From: DATFPQ01 sp035264765 | Lineage (GTDB): Bacteria > Actinomycetota > Actinomycetes > Actinomycetales > Angustibacteraceae | DNA: 64,000 bases | Direction of reading: 5' to 3' | Assembly (NCBI GenBank): GCA_035264765.1 | Contig: DATFPQ010000202.1 | Location: forward strand, 3,569-67,568 | Shown here: positions 32,411 through 42,670 of the stretch, one piece after another | Position numbering within the stretch: position 1 is the stretch's first letter | How the letters are laid out: each line of letters begins with the position of its first letter | Program-made: the position numbers and the translations under genes | Notes under the pieces: generated by a model | Database searches by the model: none | What the model was told of the DNA's origin: nothing | The model's input: the letters and a program-made list of their open reading frames with translations, nothing else

Positions 32411-34035
32411 CCTCCACGCCCTCCACTCCCACCTCCCCGCGCACGGGCAAGCCCGCGGGCATCGTCGCGTTCGTCGGCACCGGTCCCGGAGACCCCGGCC
32501 TGCTGACCGTGCGGGCCGTCGAGGTGCTCGAGCAGGCCGACGTCGTCGTGCTCGACCAGCTGCTGACCGCCGAGGACGTGGCCCGTTGGACCCGTCCCGA
32601 CGTCGAGCTGGTCGAGACCGGCTTCGGCGAGGACGGCCAGCCGCTCACCACCGCCGGGCGGGCCAAGCTGGTCACCCGCGCAGCGCGTGGCGGCCGGCGG
32701 GTCGCCCGGCTGATGGACGGCGACCCCGCCACCTTCAACGGCCTGGCCGAGGAGGCGCTCGCCTGCCGGAAGGCCGGCGTGCCGTTCGAGATCGTGCCCG
32801 GCGTGTCCGCGGTGAGCGCCGTCCCGGCGTACGCCGGTGTGCCGCTGACGACCAAGGCGTCCCGCGCCGTGCACGTCGTCACGCCGCACGACCGCAAGGT
32901 CGACTGGGCCCGCTCGACCGGCGACGACGTCACGGTCGTCGTCCTCGGGACGCCCGACGTCGTGGCCGAGTCGCTGGCCCACCTGCTCGCGGCGGGCCGC
33001 GACGGCTCGACGCCGGTCGCGCTGACCGAGAACGGCACGTTCACCGAGCAGCGCACCGTGACCGCCACCCTGGCCCAGGCCGGCGAGGCCCTGCACGCGG
33101 CCGAGCTCGACAAGCCCGTGCTGGCCGTGGTCGGCCAGCCGGTGGCGCTGCGGGACGAGCTGTCCTGGTTCGAGACCAAGCCGCTGTTCGGCTGGCGCGT
33201 GCTGGTTCCCCGCACCAAGGACCAGGCGGGCGCCACGACCGAGCTGCTGCACGAGTTCGGCGCCGTCAGCGAGGTCGTGCCCACCATCTCCGTCGAGCCG
33301 CCGCGCACGCCGCAGCAGATGGAGCGGGCGGTGCGGGGTCTGGTGACCGGCCGCTACGAGTGGGTCGGGTTCACCAGCGTCAACGCGGTGCGCGCCGTCC
33401 GTGAGAAGTTCGTCGAGTTCGGCCTGGATGCCCGGGCGTTCGCCGGCCTGAAGGTTGCCGCCGTCGGTGGTGTCACCGCGAAGGCGCTGCGCGAGTGGGG
33501 CATCGAGCCCGACCTGGTGCCCAGCGGCGAGCAGTCCGCGGCGGGCCTGCTGGCCGACTGGCCGCCGTTCGACGACGTGCTCGACCCGATCAACCGGGTG
33601 TTCCTGCCGCGCGCCGACATCGCGACCGACACGCTCGTCGCGGGCCTGCAGCAGATCGGCTGGGAGGTCGACGACGTGACGGCCTACCGGACGGTCCGCG
33701 CGGCGCCTCCGGCCGCACCCGTGCGCGACGCGATCAAGTCCGGCCGCTTCGACGCCGTGGTGTTCACCTCGAGCTCGACGGTGCGGAACCTGGTCGGCAT
33801 CGCCGGCAAGCCGCACCCCGCGACGGTCGTCGCCTGCATCGGCCCGGCCACCGCGAAGACCGCGGAGGAGCACGGCCTGCGGGTCGACGTCCTCGCGCCC
33901 GAGGCCAACGGCCGGTCCCTCGTGGAGGCGCTGGCGGAGTACGGCACCGGCCTGCGGCTGTCGGCGATCGAGGCCGGCGAGCCGGTCGTGCGGCCGAGCC
34001 AGCGCAAGGCCGGTGCCCGCCGGAAGGCGCGGTGA
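32407..34035 (+). CDS. Bifunctional uroporphyrinogen-III C-methyltransferase / uroporphyrinogen-III synthase
   Basis: Fusion of 542 residues. The N-terminal SUMT (CobA) domain, about residues 15-260, has [54 protein letters not shown] and [19 protein letters not shown]. It methylates uroporphyrinogen III toward siroheme and cobalamin. The C-terminal HemD domain, about 265-520, has [30 protein letters not shown] and [14 protein letters not shown] and closes the ring. The order SUMT-HemD is the usual actinobacterial fusion. GTG start overlaps the hemC stop. Confidence 0.95.
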   Translation: MTSTPSTPTSPRTGKPAGIVAFVGTGPGDPGLLTVRAVEVLEQADVVVLDQLLTAEDVARWTRPDVELVETGFGEDGQPLTTAGRAKLVTRAARGGRRVARLMDGDPATFNGLAEEALACRKAGVPFEIVPGVSAVSAVPAYAGVPLTTKASRAVHVVTPHDRKVDWARSTGDDVTVVVLGTPDVVAESLAHLLAAGRDGSTPVALTENGTFTEQRTVTATLAQAGEALHAAELDKPVLAVVGQPVALRDELSWFETKPLFGWRVLVPRTKDQAGATTELLHEFGAVSEVVPTISVEPPRTPQQMERAVRGLVTGRYEWVGFTSVNAVRAVREKFVEFGLDARAFAGLKVAAVGGVTAKALREWGIEPDLVPSGEQSAAGLLADWPPFDDVLDPINRVFLPRADIATDTLVAGLQQIGWEVDDVTAYRTVRAAPPAAPVRDAIKSGRFDAVVFTSSSTVRNLVGIAGKPHPATVVACIGPATAKTAEEHGLRVDVLAPEANGRSLVEALAEYGTGLRLSAIEAGEPVVRPSQRKAGARRKAR

Positions 34036-35021
34036 CGGACGTGGCGGGGTATCCCGCACAGCGACCGCGGCGGCTGCGCCAGACGCCGGCCCTACGCCGG
34101 CTGGTGCGCGAGACCCGGCTGCACCCGGCCGAGCTCGTCTTGCCCGTCTTCATCCGCGAGGGCGTCGACGAGCCGGTCGCGCTCGGCTCGATGCCCGGCG
34201 TCGTCCAGCACTCGCGGGCGTCCCTGCGCAAGGCTGCGCGCGAGGCGCTCGACGCCGGCGTCGGCGGGATCATGCTGTTCGGCGTCCCCAGCACGCGGGA
34301 CGCCACGGGCTCCGGCGGGGACGACCCGGACGGCGTCCTCAACGTGGCGCTGCGGGACGTCCGCGACGAGGTCGGCGACGACCTGGTGGTGATGGCCGAC
34401 CTGTGCCTCGACGAGTTCACCGACCACGGCCACTGCGGCGTCCTGGACGAGGCCGGTCGGGTGGACAACGACGCGACCCTCGAGCGCTACGCATCGATGG
34501 CGCTGGCCCAGGCTGAGGCCGGAGCCCACGTGCTGGGGCCCTCCGGGATGATGGACGGCCAGATCGGCGTGATCCGCGCCGCCCTGGACGACGCCGGCCG
34601 CTCCGACACGGTGCTCCTCGCGTACGCCGCGAAGTACGCCTCGGCGTTCTACGGGCCGTTCCGGGAGGCGGTCGCCTCCACCCTCACCGGTGACCGCAAG
34701 ACCTACCAGCAGGACCCCGGCAACGCCGTCGAGGCCCTGCGCGAGGTCCGCCTCGACCTGCAGGAGGGTGCGGACCTGGTGATGGTCAAGCCGGCGCTGC
34801 CGTACCTCGACATCCTGCGCACCGTGGCCGACGGCGTCGACGTCCCGGTCGCGGCGTACCAGGTGTCCGGCGAGTACGCCATGATCGAGGCCGCCGCGGC
34901 GGCGGGCATGGTGGACCGCGACCGCGCCGTCCTGGAGTCGCTGACCGCGGTCCGCCGGGCCGGCGCTCAGGTGATCCTCACGTACTACGCCACCGAGGTG
35001 GCGCGCCGGCTGTCCGCCTGA
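34032..35021 (+). CDS. hemB: Delta-aminolevulinic acid dehydratase (porphobilinogen synthase)
   Basis: Condenses two ALA into porphobilinogen. 329 residues with the two active-site lysines in [19 protein letters not shown] and [15 protein letters not shown]. The metal loop reads [14 protein letters not shown], which keeps the first and third Cys of the zinc site but has Asp in the second position, a mixed zinc/magnesium-type site. Last gene of the rex-hem operon, followed by a strong terminator. GTG start overlaps the upstream stop. Confidence 0.97.
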   Translation: MTDVAGYPAQRPRRLRQTPALRRLVRETRLHPAELVLPVFIREGVDEPVALGSMPGVVQHSRASLRKAAREALDAGVGGIMLFGVPSTRDATGSGGDDPDGVLNVALRDVRDEVGDDLVVMADLCLDEFTDHGHCGVLDEAGRVDNDATLERYASMALAQAEAGAHVLGPSGMMDGQIGVIRAALDDAGRSDTVLLAYAAKYASAFYGPFREAVASTLTGDRKTYQQDPGNAVEALREVRLDLQEGADLVMVKPALPYLDILRTVADGVDVPVAAYQVSGEYAMIEAAAAAGMVDRDRAVLESLTAVRRAGAQVILTYYATEVARRLSA

Positions 35022-35074
35022 TCTGCCCGAGAGCAGCTCCGGACGAGAGCGGCCGGGCGCACGGCCGTACGACG

Positions 35075-35107
35075 AAGGGCCGGCACCCCGTACGGGTGCC
35101 GGCCCTT
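35075..35107. terminator. Terminator between hemB and yceI-like gene
   Basis: A near-perfect 14-15-bp stem, AAGGGCCGGCACCC / GGGTGCCGGCCCTT, with a short CGTAC loop, 54 bp past the hemB stop and 20 bp past the stop of the converging minus-strand gene; it can serve both. Confidence 0.88.
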
Positions 35108-35127
35108 GGCGTGTGTCTGGGAGACGC

Positions 35128-35694
35128 TCAGGCGGCCGCGGCGGCCTGAGCCTTGCCGGCCTCGATCTCGAGGACGATCTTGACCTTGTCGCCCACCAGG
35201 ACGCCCCCGGACTCCAGGGCGACGTTCCACTCCAGGCCGAAGTCCTTGCGGTTGATCTCGGTCTCGGCGCTGAAGCCGGCGGTCGCGGCCCCCTCGGCGA
35301 GCGGGTTCGCGGCAGCGCCGTTGAACTCCAGGATGAACGTGACGGGACGCGTCACGCCCTTGATCGTCAGGTCACCGTCCATCTCGAAGTCGCGGCCCTC
35401 GCCGCGCAGCGCGGTCGAGCGGAAGGTCAGCTCGGGGTAGTTGTCCGCGTCGAAGAAGTCGGCGGAGCGCAGATGCGCGTCGCGGTTCGCCTCGCGGGTG
35501 TCGATGCTGGCGACCTTGGCGCTGGCCTGGACGGAGGACTGGAGCACGTCCTCGGCGACGGTGATCGTGCCGGACACGTCGGCGAAGCGGCCCTTGACCT
35601 TGCTGACCATCAGGTGCCGGACGACGAAGCCGACCTCGGAGTGGCTCGGGTCGACGTTCCAGGTGCCGGGCGTCAGGCCCTCGATCGTGGTCAT
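35128..35694 (-). CDS. YceI family protein (polyisoprenoid-binding-like)
   Basis: 188-residue lipocalin-like beta barrel without a signal peptide. LTPGTWNVDPSHSEVGFVVRHLMVSKVKGRFADVSGTI, ASIDTREANRDAHLRSADFFDADNYPELTFRST and GDLTIKGVTRPVTFILEFNG are the family's conserved blocks. Members bind isoprenoid quinones or related lipids; the cytoplasmic actinobacterial form has no proven role. AAGGAG Shine-Dalgarno upstream. Divergent from a MarR regulator that probably controls it. Confidence 0.93.
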   Translation of the reverse strand: MTTIEGLTPGTWNVDPSHSEVGFVVRHLMVSKVKGRFADVSGTITVAEDVLQSSVQASAKVASIDTREANRDAHLRSADFFDADNYPELTFRSTALRGEGRDFEMDGDLTIKGVTRPVTFILEFNGAAANPLAEGAATAGFSAETEINRKDFGLEWNVALESGGVLVGDKVKIVLEIEAGKAQAAAAA

Positions 35695-35775
35695 GAAGTG
35701 CTCCTTCGGAGTTCTGGACGGGCCCGGGTCGGCACCGTCTCGTTCTGTCCAACGTAGGCGAGGTCAGTTTATATT

Positions 35776-35786
35776 TCAACAGTTGA
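35776..35786. promoter_or_regulatory. Candidate MarR operator in the yceI/marR intergenic region
   Basis: TCAAC-A-GTTGA is a palindrome with 5-bp arms, inside an AT-rich patch (TTTATATTTCAACAGTTGACC) that stands out from the GC-rich background and lies just upstream of the marR start. The minus-strand reading TTGAAATATAAACT would also supply a -10-like element for yceI. Binding by the adjacent MarR protein is inference. Confidence 0.55.
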
Positions 35787-35806
35787 CCAGGAAGTAGCAT
35801 GGGTGC

Positions 35807-36331
35807 ATGGGGAGCGCAGCAGAGACTCCGCCGGCCGACGTGACGGCCGGCTCGGCCGACGACTCCGGCACCCGGTGGCTGGACGTCGAGGAGCAACGTG
35901 CCTGGCGCAGCTACCTGCGGGCCGTCCGGCTGCTGGACGAGGAGATGCGGCGCGGGCTCGAGCGCCACGGCCTGAGCCATCCGGAGTACGAGATCCTGGT
36001 CCGGCTGTCCGAGAGCCCCGAGCGCAAGGCCCGCATGTCGGAGCTGGCCTCCAGCGTGGTCAGCTCGCGCAGCCGCCTGACGCACACGGTCGCGCGGCTG
36101 CAGCAGGCCGGCCTGGTGGACCGGCGGGCCTGCCCGGACGACCGGCGCGGCGTCGAGTGCGTACTCACCGAGGAGGGATTCGCGGCCCTCGAGGCCGCCG
36201 CGCACACCCACGTCGAGGACGTGCGCAGCCTGCTCCTGGACGCCATGACCCGCGAGGAGTTTCTGGCGCTGGGCAGGAGCCTGGCCAAGGTGGCGGACCG
36301 GATCGACCCGCAGGGACTGGCCCAGGTCTGA
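35807..36331 (+). CDS. MarR family transcriptional regulator
   Basis: 174 residues. The winged helix-turn-helix covers about residues 55-130: [70 protein letters not shown] has the DxRG wing. The N-terminal [22 protein letters not shown] and C-terminal [24 protein letters not shown] helices form the dimer. ATG follows AGGAAG. It probably represses the divergent yceI-like gene; ligand unknown. Confidence 0.93.
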   Translation: MGSAAETPPADVTAGSADDSGTRWLDVEEQRAWRSYLRAVRLLDEEMRRGLERHGLSHPEYEILVRLSESPERKARMSELASSVVSSRSRLTHTVARLQQAGLVDRRACPDDRRGVECVLTEEGFAALEAAAHTHVEDVRSLLLDAMTREEFLALGRSLAKVADRIDPQGLAQV

Positions 36332-36354
36332 GGCTGTCGGCGATCCTTGCGATG

Positions 36355-37719
36355 ATGGAGGACGTGAGCGCCTCGCCGTCCTACCCCTTCGACGCCCCGG
36401 CCAGCGCCGACCTGCTGCGCCGGGCGCGTGCCGTCACGCCTGGCGGGGTGAACTCACCGGTGCGGGCGTTCCGCGCGGTGGGCGGCACGCCCCGGTTCAT
36501 GGACCACGCCAAGGGCCCGTACCTCTACGACGTCGACGGCCGTGAGTACGTCGACCTAGTGGGCTCCTGGGGGCCGATGATCCTCGGCCACGCGCACCCC
36601 GACGTGCTGGCGGCCGTGAACAGGGCGGCGGAGCGCGGGTTCAGCTTCGGCACGCCCAGCGAGAACGAGGTGGCGCTCGCCGAGGCCATCGTCGCGCGCG
36701 TCGACCCAGTGGAGCAGGTCCGGCTGGTGAGCAGCGGCACCGAGGCCACGATGAGCGCGATCCGGCTGGCGCGGGGCTTCACCGGCCGGAGCAAGGTCGT
36801 GAAGTTCGCCGGCTGCTACCACGGCCACGTCGACGCCCTGCTCGCATCAGCCGGGAGCGGCGTGGCCACCTTCGCGCTCCCGGACACCCCCGGCGTCACC
36901 GGGGCGACGGCCGCGGACACCATCGTCCTGCCGTACAACGACGTCGCGGCGGTCGAGACCGCGTTCGCCGAGCACGGGCAGAGCATCGCCTGCGTCATCA
37001 CCGAGGCCGCGGCCGGCAACATGGGCGTCGTCCCGCCGGTGGAGGGCTTCACCAACGCGCTGCGGGCGCTGACGGCCACGTACGGCGCCCTGCTGATCAG
37101 CGACGAGGTCATGACCGGGTTCCGGTGCTCGCCGTCGGGCTGGTACGGCCTGGAGGGGCCCTACCCCGCCGGAGCTCCCGACCTGTTCACCTTCGGCAAG
37201 GTCATGGGCGGCGGCTTCCCGGCGGCCGCGTTCGGCGGCCGGTCGGACGTCATGGCGTTCCTGGCGCCGGAAGGCCCGGTGTACCAGGCCGGCACGCTGT
37301 CGGGAAACCCGGTGGCCACCGCGGCCGGCCTGGCCACGCTCACCGGCTGCACGGGCGAGGTCTACGCCCGGCTCGGCGCCGTGGCCGCCACGCTGAGCGC
37401 CGAGGTGCGTGCTGCCCTGAACGCCGAAGGCGTCCCGCACGTGGTCCAGTACGCCGGCAGCATGTTCAGCGTCTTCTTCCCCTCCGACCCGTCCACCAGG
37501 GCGGTCCTGGACTACGACGGCGCCCGCAAGCAGGACCTCTCGGCGTACGCCGCCTTCTTCCACGCGATGCTCTCGCAGGGCGTCCACCTGCCACCGAGCG
37601 CGTTCGAGGCCTGGTTCGTCTCGGCCAGCCACGACGACACCGCCGTCGAGCGGGTCGTTGCCGCGCTGCCGGCCGCCGCGCGCGCCGCCGCCGGGGCGGG
37701 CCAGGGAACCGCTCCGTGA
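36355..37719 (+). CDS. hemL: Glutamate-1-semialdehyde 2,1-aminomutase
   Basis: PLP enzyme turning glutamate-1-semialdehyde into ALA. About 454 residues: [84 protein letters not shown] and the PLP lysine in [20 protein letters not shown]. The exact start is uncertain: ATG at 36352 or 36355 and GTG at 36364 are all in frame, and GGAGG falls between them. First gene of the hemL-gpm-resA-ccdA-resB-ccsB run, in which every junction overlaps. Confidence 0.96.
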   Translation: MEDVSASPSYPFDAPASADLLRRARAVTPGGVNSPVRAFRAVGGTPRFMDHAKGPYLYDVDGREYVDLVGSWGPMILGHAHPDVLAAVNRAAERGFSFGTPSENEVALAEAIVARVDPVEQVRLVSSGTEATMSAIRLARGFTGRSKVVKFAGCYHGHVDALLASAGSGVATFALPDTPGVTGATAADTIVLPYNDVAAVETAFAEHGQSIACVITEAAAGNMGVVPPVEGFTNALRALTATYGALLISDEVMTGFRCSPSGWYGLEGPYPAGAPDLFTFGKVMGGGFPAAAFGGRSDVMAFLAPEGPVYQAGTLSGNPVATAAGLATLTGCTGEVYARLGAVAATLSAEVRAALNAEGVPHVVQYAGSMFSVFFPSDPSTRAVLDYDGARKQDLSAYAAFFHAMLSQGVHLPPSAFEAWFVSASHDDTAVERVVAALPAAARAAAGAGQGTAP

Positions 37720-38357
37720 GCCCGCGCACCGTCGTCCACCTGCTGCGGCACGGTGAGGTCCACAACCCGCACGGCATCCTGTACGGCCGGCTGCCGGGCT
37801 ACCACCTGTCCGAGCGCGGTCGGCGGATGGCCGAGCTGGTCGCCCAGCACCTGGCCGGCCACGACGTGACCCGGGTGATCGCCTCCCCGCTGGAGCGCGC
37901 TCGCGAGACCGCCGAGCCGATCGCGCGGGCGCACGGCCTCGACGTCGGCACCGACGAGCGGCTGCTCGAGGCGGGCAACCACTTCGAGGGCCTGGCGTTC
38001 GGCGTCGGGGACGGGTCCCTGCGCCATCCCGCGCACTGGCCCAAGCTCGTCAACCCGTTCCGCCCGTCCTGGGGCGAGCCGTACGAGGAGATCGCGGCCC
38101 GGGTCCTCGCCGTGGTGGCCCGGGCCCGCGAGGAGGCGCGCGGTCACGAGGCGGTGCTCGTCTCGCACCAGTCGCCGGTGTGGATCACCCGGCGCAAGGT
38201 CGAGGGCAAGCGGCTGTGGCACAACCCGCGCCGGCGGGAGTGCAGCCTCGCCTCGCTGACGTCGCTCAGCTTCGACGGCGACCGGCTGGTCTCGCTGGAC
38301 TACAGCGAGCCGGCCGCCAGCCTGCTGCCCGGCGCCAACCAGGTCGCGGGGGCGTGA
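37716..38357 (+). CDS. Histidine phosphatase family protein (phosphoglycerate mutase-like)
   Basis: 213 residues. The catalytic RHG motif [30 protein letters not shown], second-site [17 protein letters not shown], catalytic acid region [10 protein letters not shown] and C-terminal [14 protein letters not shown]. The Rv0525-type position between hemL and resA is conserved in actinobacteria. It is likely a phosphatase; substrate unknown. The GTG overlaps the hemL stop by 4 bp. Confidence 0.93.
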   Translation: MSPRTVVHLLRHGEVHNPHGILYGRLPGYHLSERGRRMAELVAQHLAGHDVTRVIASPLERARETAEPIARAHGLDVGTDERLLEAGNHFEGLAFGVGDGSLRHPAHWPKLVNPFRPSWGEPYEEIAARVLAVVARAREEARGHEAVLVSHQSPVWITRRKVEGKRLWHNPRRRECSLASLTSLSFDGDRLVSLDYSEPAASLLPGANQVAGA

Positions 38358-38950
38358 TGCGCGGCCGGGCGGTGGCCGCCGTCATGGCCGGTGCGCTGGC
38401 CCTGGCGGGCTGCTCCGGCGACGGGAACGGCGGCGGGAACACCGTTGCGGCGGCGGCCCGCGGCGGCGGGGACCGCGGCTACATCTCCGAGGACGGCACG
38501 GTCGAGTCGATCGCGGTCGCCGACCGCCGGACGACGATCCGCGTCCAGGGGACGACGCTCGAGGGGCACCTGCTCGACACCCAGGCCGATCGCGGCCAGA
38601 TCGTCGTCCTCAACACCTGGGGATCCTGGTGCCCGCCGTGCAACGCCGAGGCCCCTGACCTGCAGCGGGTCTGGCAGGAGCAGCGCGACGACGGCGTGAG
38701 GTTCGTCGGCATCGCCCTGCGCGAGGAGCCGGTCACCGGCATCGCCTTCCAGCGCAAGTTCGGCGTGACCTATCCGTCGGTGCGCTGGGACGGCGGCAAG
38801 GTGCTGCTCCAGCTCAAGGGCAAGGCGACGGCGCCCCCGACCACGCTGGTGCTCGACCGCGAGGGCCGGCTCGCCGCGCGGGTCTCCGGCAGGGTCGACG
38901 CCAGCACGCTCACCGGGCTGGTCGAGGACGTGCGGGGCGAGCCGTCGTGA
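38357..38950 (+). CDS. resA: TlpA/ResA-like thiol-disulfide oxidoreductase lipoprotein
   Basis: 197-residue membrane-anchored thioredoxin-fold protein on the outer side of the membrane. Lipobox ALALAGC near residue 20, then the thioredoxin domain with [19 protein letters not shown] (CPPC) and [22 protein letters not shown] (cis-Pro). It keeps apocytochrome c CXXCH cysteines reduced for heme attachment. The ATG overlaps the previous TGA by one base and the gene overlaps ccdA by 4 bp. Confidence 0.94.
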   Translation: MRGRAVAAVMAGALALAGCSGDGNGGGNTVAAAARGGGDRGYISEDGTVESIAVADRRTTIRVQGTTLEGHLLDTQADRGQIVVLNTWGSWCPPCNAEAPDLQRVWQEQRDDGVRFVGIALREEPVTGIAFQRKFGVTYPSVRWDGGKVLLQLKGKATAPPTTLVLDREGRLAARVSGRVDASTLTGLVEDVRGEPS

Positions 38951-39693
38951 ACCCCTTCGCCCAGACCGCGACGAGCGGCGCCATGCCGCTGGCGCTGGCC
39001 GTCGCGGTCCTGGCGGGCGTGGTGTCGTTCCTGTCGCCGTGCGTGCTGCCGCTCGTGCCGGGCTACCTCGGCTACGTCACCGGGCTGACCGGCGTCGGGC
39101 TGGACCGGCAGCGGCGGCGCGGGATGGTCGCCGGCGCCTGCCTGTTCGTGCTCGGCTTCACCGCGGTGTTCGTCGCGCTGTCGGTGACGTTCTCATCGCT
39201 CAGCGTGTTACTCCTCGGCCATCGCGGCGCAATCACCCGGGGAATGGGCGCGGTCGTGGTGGTCCTCGGACTGCTGTTCGCGGGCTGGCTGCCCGGCGGC
39301 ACCCGCGTGCTGAAGCCCTCCTGGCGCCCGTCCGCCGGCCTGGCCGGTGCGCCGGTGCTGGGTGCGGTGTTCGCGCTCGGCTGGACGCCCTGCATGGGGC
39401 CGACGCTGGCCGCGGTCCTGGGCCTGGCCACCAGCGACGGTGGCGGCGCCACCCGGGGCCTGGTGCTCGCGGTCGCCTACAGCCTCGGTCTCGGACTGCC
39501 GTTCGTGCTGGTGGCCGCGGGGTACGCCCGGGCCTCGCGGGTGCTTGCCGGCCTGCGTAGGCGCCAGCGCGCGCTCCAGGTCGCCGGGTCGCTGCTGCTC
39601 GTCGTCCTCGGGCTCTTGATGGTCACCGGCGTCTGGGACGCTCTCACCACCCGAGTGGGCGCCGTGGTCGCCGGCTTCGAGGTGCCGGTGTGA
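38947..39693 (+). CDS. ccdA: Cytochrome c biogenesis protein CcdA
   Basis: 248-residue, six-helix membrane protein that passes electrons from cytosolic thioredoxin to ResA. The two redox Cys motifs are [22 protein letters not shown] (helix 1) and [20 protein letters not shown] (helix 4). GTG start overlaps the resA stop. Confidence 0.96.
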   Translation: MNPFAQTATSGAMPLALAVAVLAGVVSFLSPCVLPLVPGYLGYVTGLTGVGLDRQRRRGMVAGACLFVLGFTAVFVALSVTFSSLSVLLLGHRGAITRGMGAVVVVLGLLFAGWLPGGTRVLKPSWRPSAGLAGAPVLGAVFALGWTPCMGPTLAAVLGLATSDGGGATRGLVLAVAYSLGLGLPFVLVAAGYARASRVLAGLRRRQRALQVAGSLLLVVLGLLMVTGVWDALTTRVGAVVAGFEVPV

Positions 39694-41297
39694 CCGCGAC
39701 CCGCGAGCGTCCCACCGCGCCGGCACCGGTGCAGCCGCGCCTGGGCGCGGTCGGCACCCTGCGGTTCGCCTGGCGCCAGCTCACCAGCATGCGGACCGCG
39801 CTGTTCCTGCTGCTGCTGCTCGCGGTCGCCGCGGTCCCCGGCTCGGTCCTGCCGCAGCGAGGGGTCAACGCCGGACAGGTCACCACGTACCTGCAGCAGC
39901 ACCCCACCAGCGGGCCGTGGGTCGACCGCCTCGGCGGCTTCGACGTGTACTCCTCGGTCTGGTTCTCCGCGATCTACCTGCTGCTGTTCGTCTCGCTGGT
40001 GGGCTGCGTGCTGCCGCGCTGCCGGCAGCACTGGGGGGCGCTGCGGGCGCGGCCGCCGCGAGCCCCGGCCCGCCTCGACCGGCTGCCGGCGCACGTCGCC
40101 GCCGAGGTGGACGGCGACCCCGAGCGCACCCTCGCGGCGGCGCAGGCCGCACTGCGCAGGCGCGGTTTCCGGGTCGATGTCCGCGACGGCTCGATCAGCG
40201 CCGAGCGCGGACAGCTGCGCGAGAGCGGCAACCTGCTGTTCCACCTGTCCCTGGTGGTCCTGCTGGTCGCGGTCGCGGCCGGGCACCTGCTCGGCTGGCG
40301 CGGGGACGTGATCGTGCCGGTTGGCTCCTCCTTCAGCAACGCCGTCCCCTCCTACGACAGCCTGGACGCCGGGCCGTGGGTCGACAGCGAGCGGCTCCCG
40401 CCCTTCTCCCTGGACGTCGACTCGATGACGGTGCGGTTCGAGGAGCAGCAGACCGGCTCGCAGCTCGGTGCGCCGCGTGAGTTCCGGGCACGGGTCACCA
40501 GCCGGGACGGCCCCGAGGCCGCGCCGCGCACCACCTCGGTCAGCGTGAACCACCCGCTCGAGCTGGACGGCGCCAAGGTCTTCCTCCTCGGCAACGGCTA
40601 CGCGCCGGTGATCACCGTCCGCGACGGGACCGGCCGGGTCGTCTACTCCCAGGCGACGCCGTTCGTCCCGCAGGACGGCAGCTACACCTCCCTGGGCGCC
40701 GTGAAGGCACCTGGCGCGGAGCCGGAGCAGCTGGGCCTGGTCGGCTGGTTCCTGCCGACCGCGGTCATCGACGACAAGGGTCCGCACTCGGTGTTCCCGG
40801 ACCTGAAGAACCCGGCGCTCACGCTGACCGCCTTCGCGGGCGACCTGAACCTGTCATCCAGCGCCGCGCAGTCGGTGTTCACCCTCGACACCAGCAAGAT
40901 GCGGCAGCTGCGGACGTCGAACGGCGACCTGGTGCGGCTGCTGATCGCACCGGGGGAGACCAAGGAGCTGCCCGATGGCAAGGGTTCGGTGACCTTCGAG
41001 CGGGTCGAGCGGTTCGCCGGGCTGTCGATCCGGCATGACCCGGCGCGTGGCTGGGCACTCGGCGCGGCGGTGGCGGCGATGCTGGGCCTCGCGCTCTCGC
41101 TGTTCGTTCCGCGGCGCCGGGTCTTCGTGCGGGTGCGAGCGGTGCAGCCGAGGGCGGCCGGCGACGGCCCGCGTACCCTGGTCGAGGTCGGCGGGCTGAG
41201 CCGGGGCGAGGACGCCGGGCTCGAGGACGAGGTCGCCCGCGTGCTGGCGGCGGCGGGCGGTCCCACCGCGGGACGAACGAGCGAGGAGCGCGGGTGA
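39690..41297 (+). CDS. resB: Cytochrome c biogenesis protein ResB (Ccs1)
   Basis: 535 residues. Three N-terminal membrane helices ([68 protein letters not shown]), a large extracytoplasmic domain, and a C-terminal helix ([29 protein letters not shown]). [11 protein letters not shown] and SLVGCVLPR are ResB signatures. With CcsB it forms the System II heme lyase. Overlaps both neighbours by 4 bp. Confidence 0.95.
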   Translation: MTATRERPTAPAPVQPRLGAVGTLRFAWRQLTSMRTALFLLLLLAVAAVPGSVLPQRGVNAGQVTTYLQQHPTSGPWVDRLGGFDVYSSVWFSAIYLLLFVSLVGCVLPRCRQHWGALRARPPRAPARLDRLPAHVAAEVDGDPERTLAAAQAALRRRGFRVDVRDGSISAERGQLRESGNLLFHLSLVVLLVAVAAGHLLGWRGDVIVPVGSSFSNAVPSYDSLDAGPWVDSERLPPFSLDVDSMTVRFEEQQTGSQLGAPREFRARVTSRDGPEAAPRTTSVSVNHPLELDGAKVFLLGNGYAPVITVRDGTGRVVYSQATPFVPQDGSYTSLGAVKAPGAEPEQLGLVGWFLPTAVIDDKGPHSVFPDLKNPALTLTAFAGDLNLSSSAAQSVFTLDTSKMRQLRTSNGDLVRLLIAPGETKELPDGKGSVTFERVERFAGLSIRHDPARGWALGAAVAAMLGLALSLFVPRRRVFVRVRAVQPRAAGDGPRTLVEVGGLSRGEDAGLEDEVARVLAAAGGPTAGRTSEERG

Positions 41298-42310
41298 GCG
41301 TCGACGAGACCCTGGCGGGTTACGCCAACCTGCTGCTGTACGGGGCGATGGCGGCGTACACGGCGGCCTTCCTGGCGTTCGTGCTCGACCTGGCCGGCGG
41401 CACCGCCCGGGCCGAGCGGCAGCGGACGCTCGCGGAGCGCCGGGCGGTCCCCGTGGGCGCGGCTGCCGTCCCGCCGGGTAGCGGCGCTGCAGGTGACGTC
41501 TCCCCAGGCGACGTTCGTTCAGGCGACGGCACGCCGCCGCCGCGGGAGCGCCGCCAGGCGGCCGCAATCGGCGTCTCGCTCACCGTGCTGGCGCTACTGC
41601 TGCACCTCGCGGCGGTCGCGGCCCGCGGCTGGTCCGTGCACCGGCCGCCGTGGGGCAACATGTACGAGTTCGCCACCGCCGGAGCCGCGGTGGTGACGCT
41701 GGTGTTCCTCGCCGCGCTGCGCTGGCGCGACCTGCGCTACCTGGGCACGTTCGTCGTCGGTCCGGTACTGCTCACGCTCGGCCTCGCCGTTGTGGTGCTG
41801 TACACCCGGGCCAGCCAGCTGGTGCCCTCACTGAAGAGCGTGTGGCTCGCCATCCACGTGAGCGTCGCCTTCGTCTCCTCGGCCCTGTTCACGCTCGCGT
41901 TCTCGGTCACCGTCCTGTACCTGGTGCAGGCCCGGCGCGAGCGGCGTCGCGCGCTCGGCGAGCCGGTGCGACCGGCGTTCACCGACGCCCTCCCGGCCGC
42001 CCGTGAGCTCGACCGGGCGTCCTACCAGCTGCATGCGGTGGCCTTCCCGCTGTGGACCTTCACCCTGGTGGCCGGAGCCATCTGGGCCGAGAACGCCTGG
42101 GGCCGGTACTGGGGCTGGGACCCCAAGGAGGTCTGGACCTTCGTCATCTGGGTGGTCTACGCGGGGTACCTGCACGCCCGGGCGACCCGGGGGTGGCAGG
42201 GTCGCAAGGCCGCCGGGCTCGCGCTCGTGGGCTACGGCTGCGTGCTGTTCAACTTCCTCGTGGTCAACATCTTCTTCGTCGGCATGCACAGCTACGCCGG
42301 GGTCGGCTGA
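41294..42310 (+). CDS. ccsB: Cytochrome c heme-lyase subunit CcsB/CcsA
   Basis: 338 residues, about eight membrane helices, with the tryptophan-rich heme-handling motif WGRYWGWDPKEVWTFVIWVVYAGYLHAR (about residues 270-297) and flanking His in AIHVSVAFVSSALFTLAF and YQLHAVAFPLWTF. It carries heme across the membrane and attaches it with ResB. An 80-residue, Arg/Pro-rich insert follows the first helix, as in mycobacterial CcsA. Last gene of the operon. Confidence 0.95.
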   Translation: MSVDETLAGYANLLLYGAMAAYTAAFLAFVLDLAGGTARAERQRTLAERRAVPVGAAAVPPGSGAAGDVSPGDVRSGDGTPPPRERRQAAAIGVSLTVLALLLHLAAVAARGWSVHRPPWGNMYEFATAGAAVVTLVFLAALRWRDLRYLGTFVVGPVLLTLGLAVVVLYTRASQLVPSLKSVWLAIHVSVAFVSSALFTLAFSVTVLYLVQARRERRRALGEPVRPAFTDALPAARELDRASYQLHAVAFPLWTFTLVAGAIWAENAWGRYWGWDPKEVWTFVIWVVYAGYLHARATRGWQGRKAAGLALVGYGCVLFNFLVVNIFFVGMHSYAGVG

Positions 42311-42352
42311 CCGGCGCCGTGGGCGGATCCGACCGCGGCCTACGCTGGACGC

Positions 42353-42670
42353 GTGACGATGGTGCGCTACTCGCTGCTGCGGATCCTGCTGCTGTTCGGC
42401 TGCTTGATCATCCTGTGGCTGGTCGGTGGCCTGTTCCCGGCTCTCCGCGACCCGGTGTGGCTGCTCCTGGGCACGGCCGTGATCTCGTTGCCGCTGTCGT
42501 ACTTCGTGCTCCGCGGTCCTCGCGAGGAACTGGCCCGGCAGCTGGCGGCGAAGGTCGACGAGCGCACCGCGCGGCGGCGCAGCGACGACGAGGAGGAAGA
42601 CCTCGAGGTGCGCCGGCAGGAGGGCGACCAGCCCCCCGCGGGCCCTTCGCCCGGCTCAGGTGAGCGCTAG
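42353..42670 (+). CDS. DUF4229 small membrane protein
   Basis: 105 residues: two membrane helices ([25 protein letters not shown] and [20 protein letters not shown]), an amphipathic helix and an acidic tail ([18 protein letters not shown]). This is the DUF4229 layout. GTG at 42353 follows TACGCT (42341-42346) by 6 nt, a leaderless pattern; an ATG two codons later is an alternative. Its 3' end overlaps the convergent menA by 15 bp. Confidence 0.88.
   Translation: MTMVRYSLLRILLLFGCLIILWLVGGLFPALRDPVWLLLGTAVISLPLSYFVLRGPREELARQLAAKVDERTARRRSDDEEEDLEVRRQEGDQPPAGPSPGSGER

Noticed and set aside
35803..36354. Plus-strand frame upstream of hemL in phase with it
   Set aside because: It overlaps the marR gene in another frame and has no conserved content; hemL starts at one of the in-frame start codons at 36352-36364.
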